Positions 21,200-33,529 of a DNA stretch of 64,000 bases are shown here, one piece after another. A model generated the notes under the pieces. The model was not told the origin of the DNA. It saw nothing but the letters and a program-made list of their open reading frames with translations, and did no database searches. The translations under genes and the position numbers were made by a program. Within the stretch, counting starts at the first letter, position 1. Each line of letters starts with the position of its first letter. Source of the DNA: Bifiguratus adelaidae (Eukaryota > Mucoromycota > Endogonomycetes > Endogonales); assembly GCA_002261195.1 (NCBI GenBank), contig MVBO01000028.1:62001-126000 (forward strand). The letters run 5' to 3'.

Positions 21200-22862
21200 A
21201 TGTTGCGAACGCTTGTTGCTGGGCAAGGTAAGCAGTATATCCTGTTGAGACAGATCTCTTAATGCATTATATAGCTCGGACGAGCAAGAACGCCTTTGTA
21301 GCTGCGACTGCGGTGAGGTCTCATCTGCAGACTCGCTCCTATGCTGCTGTTCAATCGAACGATCCCACCGCCAATCCCATTACTGGCAAGACCAAGTTTG
21401 GAGGCTTGCACGATGATGATCGTATCTTTACCAACTTGTATTCTCGCCACGACTTCCGATTGAAGGGTGCCCAAAAGCGAGGTGATTGGTACAAGACCAA
21501 GGAGATTCTCTTGAAGGGGCATGAGTGGATCCTCAAGGAGATAAAGGAATCCGGGTTGAGAGGTCGTGGTGGTGCTGGTTTTCCCACCGGTCTCAAGTGG
21601 AGCTTCATGAACAAGCCTCCGGATGGCCGGTAAGCAGACGCCAGTGGAGAATCGGATTGGATCTCACCATCGATTTAGACCACGCTACCTTGTTATCAAT
21701 GCCGATGAAGGCGAGCCTGGAACATGCAAAGACAGAGAAATTATGCGCGGTGATCCTCACAAGCTTATTGAAGGCTGCTTGGTTGCTGGCAGAGCCATGA
21801 ACGCCAATGCTGGTGAGTTTGTGTGCAATCAGTGCAGGCCAACGCTTCCTGATACATCTGCATTACAGCCTACATTTACATTCGAGGAGAATTCTACAAT
21901 GAAGCTTCAAACGTCCAGGAGGCCATTAATGAAGCCTATGCCGCCGGTCTTATCGGCAAGAATGCCTGCGGTTCAGGATACGACTTTGACGTTTACATTC
22001 ATCGTGGAGCCGGTGCCTATATTTGCGGTGAGGAAACCTCACTAATTGAATCGCTCGAGGGCAAGCAGGGCAAGCCCAGATTAAAGCCTCCGTTCCCCGC
22101 TGACGTCGGTCTTTTCGGTTGCCCCACGACTGTGACCAATGTCGAGACCGTTGCTGTTGCTCCAACGATTTGCCGTCGCGGAGGGTCGTGGTTCGCTTCC
22201 TTTGGCCGAGCCCGCAACCAAGGCACCAAGCTTTACTGTATCTCTGGACATGTCAACAACCCTTGCACTGTTGAGGAGGAAATGTCCATTCCTCTTCGAG
22301 AGCTCATCGAGAAGCACTGTGGTGGTGTTCGTGGTGGATGGGACAATCTTCTTGGTATTATTCCCGGTGGTTGCTCCGTACCGATTTTGCCACAAAAGAT
22401 TTGCAGCGACGTTCTGTAAGTCATACCATGATCCTGTTCGCACGTCGACTAACTCCGAATCGCAGCATGGACTTTGATGCCCTTCGCGATGTTCAATCCG
22501 GTTTGGGAACTGCAGCTGTCATTGTCATGGACAAGTCTGTCGATGTCATCAAAGCCATCAGTCGCTTCTCTGCTTTCTATCGCCATGAGTCCTGCGGTCA
22601 ATGTACGCCATGCCGCGAAGGCTCAAGGTGGTTGGAATTGATGATGGAACGATTCGAAACCGGTAACGCTCACCCGGAGGAGATCGATCAAATGTGGGAG
22701 CTGTCCAAGGAAATTGAAGGACACACGATCTGCGCTCTCGGAGATGCTGCTGCTTGGCCTGTACAGGGTCTCATCCGTCACTTCCGTCCTGAACTAGAAG
22801 CCCGAATGGCTGAATTCAAGCGGAAGAACCCAGAATTTGTTCCAGGAAACATCGCCATCTAA
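21200..22862 (+). CDS. NDUFV1: NADH:ubiquinone oxidoreductase 51-kDa flavoprotein (complex I)
   Basis: Matrix-arm subunit that binds NADH, FMN and Fe-S cluster N3 and starts electron transfer in complex I. Exon 1 is 21200-21227 and exon 2 starts at 21276, so the start is [11 protein letters not shown], a mitochondrial presequence. Hallmarks in order: [13 protein letters not shown] (NADH site), [13 protein letters not shown] (FMN site), [20 protein letters not shown]. Then comes the cluster motif [12 protein letters not shown], with a last cysteine in H-T-I-C-A-L-G. Introns are short and restore the frame (for example CG|A-CCA-CGC giving R-P-R-Y-L). About 490 residues, normal. Its presence means the fungus has respiratory complex I. 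Confidence 0.96.
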
Positions 22863-22952
22863 GACACTCCTCCACTCCATAGAAATCCCATTTCCATCCT
22901 GTACGCCTGAAATAAATGAATTAAAAAGTACGAATTTTGTGAGATCGAATCG

Positions 22953-22960
22953 TGACGTCA
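22953..22960. promoter_or_regulatory. TGACGTCA palindrome upstream of Romo1/Mgr2
   Basis: Exact CRE-like octamer 76 bases before the Romo1/Mgr2 ATG, in the gap after NDUFV1. Confidence 0.5.
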
Positions 22961-23035
22961 CTAAATCTGTCTCGCAACAGTTTCGAACGTTCAAAGGGCC
23001 GAACACTTCTCACTTGCGCCTACAGGACACGCAAC

Positions 23036-23512
23036 ATGGAGCCATCACGTTTCGAAAAGATGAAAATGGGGGCGATTATGGGCGGTACAGTAGGCCTATG
23101 TGTAGGTCTCGTATTTGGAACCCTCAATATTGTGCGGTAAGTCATGCCCAGCACCCGCCTCTCACGGATGTTCGGAACCACTCACGCAGCGTTATTAGGT
23201 TTGGCACTGGTTCACGGGGTGCTATTTCTACGCTTGGACAATACATGGCGGGATCAGCCGCTTCATTTGCCTTCTTTATGGGTAAGTATCCCAAGCGTCT
23301 AGTTAGGCCTAACACTGATGTTTTGCTCCTCAGGTATTGGCACAGCTATACGGACAGAAGAGGCGGCGGCGATTACGTATCCACAGCACACGATAGCGCC
23401 ACGTATCATCACGCTCGGTTCCATGTCTAAACAACGAGAGGATGTGGGGGCCACCTATCACTTTGAGAGAGTTGAAAAAGTCCGGGGATTGAAGGATGTA
23501 GCCGGATTCTGA
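23036..23512 (+). CDS. MGR2: Romo1/Mgr2 family mitochondrial inner-membrane protein
   Basis: Small inner-membrane protein of the TIM23 translocase (Mgr2 in yeast, ROMO1 in animals) that gates lateral release of preproteins. Exon 1 (23036-23136) has R-F-E-K-M-K-M-G-A-I-M-G-G-T-V-G, a glycine-zipper membrane helix. Exon 2 starts F-G-T-G-S-R-G and carries the second helix, GQYMAGSAASFAFFMGIG. Exon 3 continues T-A-I-R. The tail after IRTEEAAA is about 55 residues, somewhat longer than in most homologues. A possible 28-codon upstream extension is open, but the conserved start is the M at 23036. It is tandem with NDUFV1 and shares the TGACGTCA element type. Confidence 0.88.
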
Positions 23513-23717
23513 AGGTGGTCAAGGAGATGCATATAGAGATGTTGCAAGTGCACTCAAGTTCTAGTTCGTCTCTGAAGAGGTCTGGACTAGCCGCTATTGT
23601 ATAGGTGTTCTTCCCTCTCATGGATGAGCCAAAGCATTGACAAGCAGCAGGCTGTTGTACACTATGGAGATGTCTTGTTCTCCGCCCATAAAATCACATT
23701 CTATCTACATCTTTGCT

Positions 23718-26700
23718 TTACAATCGCATCGTCTGGGGATTCTCTGCTAATCCGAGCGTCTCACCTGCAATATGATCCGTCGCAGGGTTTCGATATCCTA
23801 CCACGTCCCATTGACCGGCCTCCATAGTGCCTGATATTTCTCCGACCAGATTACCGAGATGCTCCAATTCTTCGATGACTTCCTCAATGCACGCCGTGTA
23901 GGCATAAAAATATATATTTGAATATTCGAGTCCAGCTTGACCCTTCAATGGCATCAGTGATGAGAGCTCACGCATTCGATTAATCATGCGGATTCGGGCT
24001 ACTCGAGCTGAAGGCAAGAATGGCGGTAAAGGCACCTTGGATTTGAGGGAGGCAGATAAAATATTGAAGGTGAGAAGGATAGCGGCAATCTATAGTCACA
24101 TGATGAGATGACGGCAAAGGTCAGATGGGAAAGGACAACGCTTACCATATCTCTTCGTTGAGCGTACAAAGTCGTGAGCAATTCCTTTCGAATGCCCTTT
24201 TCGATATACTTAGCGGCCGAACGCAAGCTGATCAGCCTGTCAAGCAAGACTTGATTCGAGCTAATGACTTCTGTCCAGATCTCTACGGGAAAAGGGCCTT
24301 TAAGTCGTGGTTCATTGCGTGTCAACACCAGGAGTTCGGAAGCCTTTATAATGTCGGATTGTAAATGGTGTTCATGGCGCCTAATTGCCTCTTCTTCGCC
24401 TTCCGCGATGGAATGAATGTTTTTCACGTTTAAATAAGTCGAAAGCACCAATGAATAAAGTAAGCCCATGTCGAATATGGTTCGGCTGACATGCTTGCGC
24501 AATTCATGCCGCGCGACAAATGGAAAGATGATCCTAGATGCCAGGGTCAGCAATAAGGTGAAAATGCTTTGCTGCAGTTGCCTACCAATTCAGCACAAGA
24601 GCAACAATCACACCAATAATGATACTCAGCATGCGCTTCCTACAAATGGAGAATGAATTTGGATATGGAGGAAGCCCTTAGAATCCCGGACTTACCATCC
24701 CAAACTGTAGATGGTGTCTCCAGGAGATGACCCATCAAATGCCCCGAAAGTGACGACAGTGTAGGTTATGATCGCCACACTTCCAATCTTGTTGTATGTA
24801 CTTGTCAGGAAAATAAACCTACGAAGAAACGTGAGTACGAGTTGTGATCTGCCAAAAGCTGTCAAACTTGTTGCTCCTTACCAAAAAACATAGGCTGTGA
24901 TGCGACAGGAATGGTGTGTTAGTAGATGCACACGCTTGAATGAACAGCGCTGATCGACTTACAGAAGAGGATGCCCATAATGGACAAAATGTACGGATCA
25001 GCTCCATTGATTGTCCAGGCGAGCATGCCCCAGGCCGCACCAGTGACTGTTCCAAGAATACGAGTGAGGCCAGTCTCCAAGGTACCTCCAACCGCCGGAT
25101 TCATGACAATGATCACTGAAACAGCAGCCCATGCACCTCGCGCTTCCGAGAATACGTACTCTGTCGGTGGAAGGTAGGCAAACATGGTCATAACACAGAT
25201 GGCAACAGCCATTTTGAAGGCAAATTTGACGTTATAGGACCGCAGATTGTGAGTAAAAAACCAGACGTTGTAACGAATGCGCATGGAAAGTGGTATATAA
25301 GGCTCATATGGCTCGGCGAATTCGGATGGAATAGAGTGCTCACTGCGAAGGTCTTCGGACAATGCGGAACCTACATGGGAGCGTCTTGATCGTAGCGAGG
25401 CATGATCTGAAGACGGCCTTGGTGAGAGGCGTTTCTCTTCCGTTCGGCCTCGTAAGCTGCGAGGTCTCGCTGAATTTGAATACTCGCTGTGAGTGGTATC
25501 CTGGCTATGCTGTGTGGCTGTATGTTGCAATGATACCGTCTGGGTAACTTGGTGAGTTGCCTCAAAGTGTCCTGTCGAAGGGGAGCTTTAGTGTCCAGCC
25601 TCATGCATAAAATCATTATGCTCACCAACCACCAGTCCCCCACGATCTCGTACAACTGTATGACTTGCAGTGTTGATCCATTTCGAAAGCTTGATTTTTG
25701 GCCAGAAGAGGCGCTTCCGTCGCGCTTTTCGAGGTTTCGGTTGGTGCCCTTCACCAGCTTCCAAGTCGACCTTTACGGGAGCTTCGAAACCGTTCGCGAG
25801 TTCCACCATGGCGACACTTTCTGTAAGCGCTTGCAATTCCTTTGCAACCTCACGCAGGGAAAACATGAAGTAGAAGACTAGAAAGATCTCTTCACGATGG
25901 CCGAGATCAAAAATACTGAGTGCTGAATCTTTCTTCATCAGTTCAAGATGCTCCCTTTCTTGGATGTCGAACGTAGCGAGGGCTCTACGTAGCATCCCTT
26001 GGCATTCTGCGGGTGTCTTGCGAGAAACCTTCGGCTGCCCTCTTCGCGGATACACGAAGGTTGCAACGCGTTCGAGTACATTTCGTCTAGATGGTCCTTG
26101 AAGTTTCTCCTTTGACTTACTCGAGCTGAAAAGCGTGTGAAGTACTGCGCCTATGGCACCTACATATTTTCGAAAGGCATTCCCGACTTTGCCAAAGAAT
26201 GTTAGAAATTGTTGCCGTCCATATTCCCTTTTTGAACCCAATGCACGCTCGCGCGTCTTGTTGGCTTCTCGTACAGCTTTACGGTTGGTGGCCGCCTTCT
26301 GCCTCTTTTCTTTGTTGAGAGCTTCCTGTTCAAGATCCACTTTGACATCAAGATCTCTGCCGAGAGCGACCCTAGTGCAATCCAACGCCTCCAAACACGC
26401 AGCGCTGAGCTCGAGAAGAGGATCTTTCACGCCGGTGATGTATCGCATCAAGAGTTCTCGATCGCCAAATTCAATCTCTTTGGGTGGTTTCTGAGGCACC
26501 TCTGGCATAGATATGTGCTCGTTCGGAGTTGACACGGCCGATGGTTGTGTAGATCGAACAGCGTGGGTATCATCGACCTTGGAACCGGGAAAGAGGTGGT
26601 GTTGTTGAAGAAAGGAGCGGATAGATTGTGCCGTGGATTGATGAGATTCCGGCTCTAACCTCACATCAAGATGATGATCGTCGTGAGCGGACGCTCGGCG

Positions 26701-29113
26701 CGAACCCAAATAAGATGTTCGAGAACTTCGCGGCGGCGTGCCAGACGTGCCCTGTTCTTCGCTAAGGTTGTTCTTTGGGGAAACTGTGCCGCTATGGAAC
26801 GATGGCATTGGTCTCTTGTCCCGTTTCTCTTGCTCTTTTGTCAAGACTTGAAGTCGCTCCAAGGCTTTCCGAACACTTTCTGAATGCTTCGTTTCCTCGA
26901 AAGTGTGCGTCTCCCAATCATCTCCACCACTCAGGACGCTCTCCATCAGAGCAGCCTGTGAGTTTTTCCTTTCGGAATGTGAGCTTCTTCGTCTTTGACA
27001 GTGGTCAGTGCCATCGTGTTCGTCGTTGGTGTCTATAGATGTACACTCGAGCAGACCAATTTCATTCTTGACGCTTAAAGCTACACCTCCGACTTGTTTC
27101 GTCAGCGATAACAGTAACTTCTTGGTTGTCTTCCAATTGGAAGGTCGAACATAACCGTACGAAATTTCATATCGCGACTCTTTGTAAGCCGCATTGACCT
27201 TAGCGGCCGCTCCACGCATGGCTTTTGCTGTATTATCAATGTCTTTGGAGGTATAAAATGGCCTCGGGATGCCTCGCGTTTGGTCATCCAAGGGCGCCAT
27301 AGAAGTCAACGTTCGTGGCCTTGTCGCATCAAGGTGCGCATGGATGTTTACTTGCTGAGTTGATATGTTACCAAAGATGAATGTGGGAGAGCGGGCTGTA
27401 GGTGAAATAGGGGACAGGATCGCCTTTATAGCGGCATCGTTTGGGTCTGTCTCCATAAGTTTCCGTCCACTGCATTCCTGAACGAAAGCAGTCGACGATA
27501 TCTGGAGCAAATCTCGCATCTCCCGCAATGCTTCATCGAAAGCCCTGCCTAGTCCTTGAGATGCAGATTCCGGCCACATCGCCAAATTCACAAGCAGGTT
27601 GACCGCGGCACCGAGCGCTAATGATATCGCAAAAGAGTACATGGCGTTTGCGCTGAAGACAGTCGCATCAATTACTTTTGTGAGCGTAAACACCATCAGG
27701 ATGGAAGCATTCAATGCAAACAAGAACAATCTATCCAGCAAGAGTTAATGAATGTGTAATAACCAAGCATGAAGCTCTGATACTACCTGGGGAAGCGAAC
27801 TCGGTAATAGCTGACGATACCGACCCCTACGGTAAGGAAAGCACTTTGCAGCACTCTACCGTACAGATTCCCCATCGGCAATTGTATTTGATTCACAAGA
27901 CTCGTAGTCCACAATGCAAAGGCACAGTAACCCATGGCAAGACCAAGACCAAGAAAGCCGAGCACCGTAGCCTCGATTTGGGCACCTAGGGTTCTGGCAG
28001 GATGGAAAAAGACACAAGCGGTCACGGCGAGATAAGAGGCTTGACCCACGACAACTTGCACGGGATGAATGATGGAGAAAAGGGTGCAGATGAAGGTCGC
28101 TACAACATTTTTGTGTAGACGGTGTTGCCATCGCGGTGTTAGTTTGTCTCTTTGTTCTCGGAACCAATCTCTAATGCTGTGATGTTCCTCCTTGTCTTCA
28201 CGTTTGATGCTTGGTGACTCGCCGAATGGTTTTTGTGAGGATGGCTGCATCACGGTTTCATGGGTGTGTCCAGCTGGAGCCGGTTTCGAAACTGATACTT
28301 TCTCGTCTGTTGCTGAGGTCTTCTCTCCTTGCTTTACATTTTGCTTTGCTGCCGCAAACGTGTTCATAGCTGGGGGTTCGGCAGTGGTGGACGAGAGAGG
28401 TATATCAATTGCTCTGGCTGCATCGGAATCTTTTCGCAGTCGCCGCTCTCTTTTGCTCTCGGTCCTTCGTAAGTCTCGACTAGGAGGTTTAGGTGACATT
28501 GCTGGTGCTTTTCCAAGCGTCTTTGGGGTAGTGTTGAGTTTTGGTGGACGGGGCATCTGAGCACGACGCAAATCACGTTGCAAATTGTCGGATCCATAGG
28601 CAACCATATCAAAGAATCTACAACATCATTCACGTCAGAATATGCGTACCCGGCATAAAGATCACCTGAATGATTCATCGCCATGACAACCCACCCCGGA
28701 CGATCCTCGATCATATTGTATTGCTTGACACCGGGTCTTTGATGAAATCCAAGCGGTTCGGTATAGCGTTTTGTGTTTGGTAGAGCGCCTACTCTGTCCT
28801 CTTCCGGAGGTGTCGAGACAGGCGACGGTGTATAACTGCCAAAGTATGGTTTCGATCGAAGTTCATTATGTAAGCGAGGCCGAGTCTCATGGCCATATTG
28901 CAGCTCGCGGCTGTATCGCTCGTCATGTGTGGGACTTTGCGGATCCGGCACTATATTAATGACCGGGTTGTCTTGTTCGGCGATTTTTCCGCTGGTGCTC
29001 TTGGACGAGCCGGCTTGTTCGTTCCGTCGTATGTCATCGATTCTAGAGGCAGTCGCAGACTCAGCTGCGTTATTGGCGTTACGGCCGTTGACACGACCGC
29101 CTTCACCAGCCAT
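23718..29113 (-). CDS. Large FUSC-like membrane protein (ArAE_2 N-terminal and DUF2421 type)
   Basis: Multi-exon gene for a membrane protein of over 1400 residues in the fungal 'putative ER transporter, 6TM N-terminal / brefeldin A sensitivity-related' family, related to bacterial aromatic-acid exporter FUSC proteins. The disordered N-terminus (exon ATG 29111-29113) is followed by a second exon with a first six-helix bundle (VVATFICTLFSIIHPVQVVV, then SYLAVTACVFFHPARTLGAQ, 27783-28607). A long exon (25588 to about 27730) adds RLFLFALNASILMVFTLTKV and a large hydrophilic domain. A second bundle follows (FKMAVAICVMTMFAYLPPTE, then GAWAAVSVIIVMNPAVGGTL, and M-L-S-I-I-I-G-V-I-V-A). The C-terminal helical domain ends at 23718. 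The substrate is unknown; homologues have been linked to drug or aromatic-acid tolerance. Confidence 0.85.
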
Positions 29114-29701
29114 TCTTCATCCTTCGACGTTCCGAATGAGCGCACCTGCCAAATATGGTCTATTTGAGCGGGATTCAAGCTTGACGCTTTGCGGAGAAGT
29201 CCTTATATGAGGGCATTGGATTCATCTTTTGTATGCTAAGCGACCATCTCAACACGCTCCTCCTTCAGCCGTGGTATCCAGGTCATTGACCAATGTGTGA
29301 TATGGTAGACGTTGCGAACTCTAGATGGAGTTGCAAGCCCCATCAATCATGGAAATACATAATGGTGTGTGATCGAGATAAGTAGCTAATTTGGTCTCCT
29401 TGCGCAACGCTGCGTCCCTGTTCACACAAGAAAATTAGCTGGATCGGATCCCAAATATCCACGACCATTCCAATGATGTCAGGAATAGAGTAGCCACGCC
29501 ATGAGACAAACTCAAGGTAACTCTAATTCTCTCTGCAGGATCTTCCATCCGATCCCATCGCTCTACCCTAACAATGGGTTCCTCCACCATCGCGCATTTA
29601 CAATAGTACGAATTTGATGGCAGGTGACAGACTGTAATTGACCGGCCGGTTATTGTAAAGCGGTTGTATAGAGAAGGGATACACTGCTGATTGTGGATGA
29701 A
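29114..29701. promoter_or_regulatory. Divergent promoter region, FUSC-like protein and methyltransferase
   Basis: About 590 bases between divergent starts. A weak TATA-like stretch (CTTATATGAG) is near 29199-29208, beside the FUSC gene. No open frame with family features or structured repeat is seen. Confidence 0.4.
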
Positions 29702-31373
29702 ATGACAGGTGCTGTTAATGACAATATGGATGGACAGCACCAAACTCCCCCAAGCTCTCCTAGCTCACCGAAGCCAACATTCAAGTTTCTCAAACGCATT
29801 TCAAGCCGGCTTACCTTGTCAGAAAGAAAAGTCGACAGGGGGCCAAGGATAAACATAAGTCCAGAGCCACCAGAGCTACAACAAAACTCCTTTACTCCCA
29901 TATCCTCAACAACCAAGACCGCGCAACACCCTTACCAGAACCCTCTTGATGCCGTTGTGCTAGCTCACCTCAACCTCGTTTCCAATCCTGGGAGACCGGC
30001 ACCGCCTTTACAACACTTATCATCCTGCAGCAGCGTTCCTTCCGTTGTCAGCGATATGCTTACTTCCACCGAAGGATCAGTTTCATCACCCGCACACAGT
30101 ATTCACGGCGACGCATCCCGGACAACTCGAATTCCACATATCACGCCCTCTCACGCCCTAGTTGCACCTGCCGCACCTTCGACGGAACCTCTAGCCCACC
30201 TACCCAAAATATCTGTCATGAATCCTCCCTCTTCCTTGCAATATACCCGGTTATCAAAAGCGCTAGATTCTCAGATCGCCAATGTCAAGAGTGGTCAATA
30301 TCCTCCGCGTCGCAAAGTATGGAAATTGATTGGTGGTCGACGATATCACGATATTACCGGTATATGTTATCCTTTACCATGCGATGAAGATGAAGCAGCG
30401 CGGTTATTCATGCAACATCATCTCTTACGCCTCGTCCTACAAGGCAACTACATTGTGCCCATCAAAGATACCCTTGAGAATCGGAAGGCGCTTGATGTAG
30501 GTTGCGGAACAGGTGTATGGGTGCAAGAAATGGCCGCGGAATTCACAAAAGCACATTTTGTTGGTGTCGACATTGCCGAATCCTATTTTCCAGTCCCTCC
30601 ACACGCTCAAAACAACATGTCATTTCAATACGTCAATTTACTTAACGATTTACCCTTTGAAGATGAAACCTTTCACTTTGTGCATATGCGCCAAATGATG
30701 ACGGCAATATTGGATGAGAAATGGAATGAGATCGTGTCGCGGCTACTTCGTATCTTGGAGCCCGATGGATGGATTCAGTTATTGGAAATGGTTAGTCAGC
30801 AACATGTTGCGCAGCAGATCACTCATCGCCTTGTAGGATCCCTTTCTCGGTAACAGTGGACCTCGGACTTGTGCCTTCTTGAAGCGAAGTAGGTGTCACA
30901 TTACAAAAGTGTGTACCAAACACCCGTTGACCTGATACAGTGATTCACGCTTTGACCGCTCGAGGTATCGATACGATGGTGTCGTTGCGCCTAGAAGACC
31001 TGCTCACCGAAGCAGGTTTCGTGCATGTCGAAAGCTCAGTTTTCCATGTGCCTATGGGTGAATGGGGTGGTCGGATTGGCGAGCGGACATCCGTCAACTT
31101 TATCCACGCCTTGAAGAATTTGGCTGGTTTGGTTTTACCTGGCATGGGCATGAATGATAAGGAGTTTGAGGAAGAAGTGGATGCGATGAAGAGCGAATTT
31201 GCTGAATACGAAACTGTCTTGGAAATACGTGTCGCGTAAGTCATTTACCGTTCTGCTAATTACATCGTGCTAATACGCCATTTAGATGGGCACAACGAAA
31301 TCGGGAACTCATGAAAGATAACTCTTGTATTTATGATCTATCATCACCTTCACCGGATCATGTTGTTCGCTGA
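29702..31373 (+). CDS. SAM-dependent methyltransferase, LaeA/UMTA-like
   Basis: A Ser/Pro-rich disordered N-terminus of about 200 residues precedes a class I methyltransferase fold. The core has motif I K-A-L-D-V-G-C-G-T-G-V-W, the acidic loop VGVDIAESYFP, motif II/III YVNLLNDLPFEDETFHFVHM-R-Q, and L-R-I-L-E-P-D-G-W-I-Q-L-L-E-M. Splicing out introns near 30790-30834 and 30889-30940 joins this to DPFLGNSGPRTCAFLKRMIH and RLEDLLTEAGF. A last intron near 31238-31285 leads to W-A-Q-R-N-R-E-L and TGA at 31371-31373. It resembles the velvet-partner/LaeA-type group of fungal methyltransferases, but the substrate cannot be told. The start is the ATG at 29702; a GTG three codons earlier is unlikely. 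Confidence 0.82.
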
Positions 31374-31534
31374 AGAAAGCCATATATCTTCATCTGCCTA
31401 CCACGATCCTACATACTCTATATAGAAGTGGAAGTGCCTCTAGTGATATGATGTCACGCGCCATAAATTAGTGTGCCGAGGGCATCCATCCACTGAAGCA
31501 GCATCCATCCAGTTGCTCGCGCACTTTATACAGG

Positions 31535-33502
31535 ATGTCGCGTGGTCCAATGATGGTAGGTAGATGGCTCGGAGAGCTGGAATGGTTGAGAGCAGGTGAA
31601 CAGCGACATGGCGACATGTATTCCGCCATCGCCATCATGATGGCGCGCCATCCGAGGCCGTGGCAGATGCAAGTGTTATAGCCTGCTCGGGTCGTCTAAC
31701 GCGTTGACAACGCAGTCTTGTCAGTGCAAAGGACGACACCACACAAGCGAAGAGTCATTGGACCTTGCTAACCACTGCTTGTTATAGCAACCTCAAATCA
31801 TCCTTCTGAAAGAGGGTACAGATACATCACAAGGCAAGGGGCAGCTTTTGTCCAATATCAACGCATGCCTAGCGGTCGTTGACACAGTCAGGACCACCCT
31901 AGGTCCTCGGGGCATGGATAAGCTGATGGTCGATGAGCGGGGTAAGTCGGAAAATCATCACGTTTGGCGCGCACCTTTACTTATCATGCTCCAGGGGAGG
32001 TGACGATATCAAACGATGGCGCAACCATCATGAAGCTCCTGGATATTGTACATCCAGCTGCCAAAACACTAGTAGATATCGCGCGCTCACAGGATGCCGA
32101 GGTCGGCGACGGTACGACATCTGTGGTCTTATTGGCGGGAGAGCTGCTCAAAGAAGTAAAGGGCTATATCGAAGAAGGCATATCACCACATGTTATCATC
32201 AAGGGTTACCGAACGGCAGCTCGGCTGGCTATCGACAAAGTGAAGGAACTGGCTGTATCCGTCGAGCGCAAAGATGAAGCAGAGTTCCATGACCTGCTTA
32301 TGAAGTGCGCACGCACAGCCATGTCGTCTAAATTGATTCACTCACAAGAAGAATTCTTTGCAAAGATGGTTGTGGATGCGGTGTTGTCATTGGATCAAGA
32401 GGAACTGAACGAACGCCTCATCGGTATGAAACGTGTACCTGGCGGTGCTATGCAAGATTCTCTTTTGGTGCAGGGTGTTGCTTTCAAGAAAACATTTGCG
32501 TACGCTGGATTCGAGCAACAGCCCAAGAGCTTTAAGAATCCCAAGATTCTTTGTCTCAACGTGGAGTTGGAATTGAAGGCCGAGAAGGATAATGCGGAAG
32601 TCCGGGTGGAAGAGGTTTCAGAATATCAAGCCATCGTTGACGCGGAATGGCAAATCATTTACCAGAAGTTGGAGGCAATTGTGGCTACGGGAGCAAAGGT
32701 CGTTCTCTCAAAACTGCCCATCGGTGACTTGGCAACTCAGTACTTCGCCGACAGAGACATCTTTTGTGCCGGCCGTGTCACAAAGGAGGATATGGATCGA
32801 GTTGTGGAAGCTGTGGGCGGATCTGTTCAATCCACATGCTCAGATATTGAGCCAAAGCATCTCGGCACATGCGAGCAATTCAATGAACGCCAGATTGGTG
32901 GAGAGCGCTTCAACTTGTTTGAAGGATGTGCACAAGCACATACTTGTACGTTGATCCTACGCGGAGGTGCCGAACAATTCATTGCCGAGGTGGAACGATC
33001 ACTACACGACGCCATCATGATTGTTCGAAGAGCAATCAAGAACAACTTTGTTGTGGCTGGAGGTGGTGCCACGGAGATGGAAGTCTCAAGATACCTTCGC
33101 ACATACTCACGCAGTATCGAGGGCAAGCAACAGCTCATTGTTGCCGCATTTGCACATGCTCTTGAAGTAATTCCCAGACAACTCTGCGACAATGCAGGTT
33201 TCGATTCCACAGAAATCCTCAACAAACTACGAAGACAACATCAACTTGGTGACACCTGGTACGGTGTCGATATCAACAACGAAGGCATCACCGACAACTT
33301 TGAGGCTTTCGTATGGGAGCCAGCTCTTGTCAAAACCAACGCTATTGCCGCCGCCACTGAAGCCGCATGCCTCATTCTAAGTGTTGATGAGACAGTCAAG
33401 AATCAAAGCAGCGAGAAACCAAATGCTGGACCGAAAATACCGCAGGGAGCAGCTCAGAGAGCGTTAGGTGGAGGACGAGGTAGAGGGATTCCAAGGCGAT
33501 AG
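31535..33502 (+). CDS. CCT7: T-complex protein 1 subunit eta (CCT7)
   Basis: Subunit of the cytosolic TRiC/CCT chaperonin that folds actin, tubulin and WD40 proteins. Exons are 31535-31555 (M-S-R-G-P-M-M), 31788-31941 and 31995-33502, giving 560 residues, the family norm. Signatures are [25 protein letters not shown] and [20 protein letters not shown]. Others are [11 protein letters not shown] (ATP site), [17 protein letters not shown], and the C-terminal ESIxNP-type region. The C-terminus is basic and Gly/Arg-rich ([11 protein letters not shown]). The first intron is about 232 bases, unusually long for this window. The 3' end overlaps the antisense tail of the decayed kinase frame. Confidence 0.96.
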
Positions 33503-33529
33503 AAAGCGTTCCATGGCCAAATTTGGATA

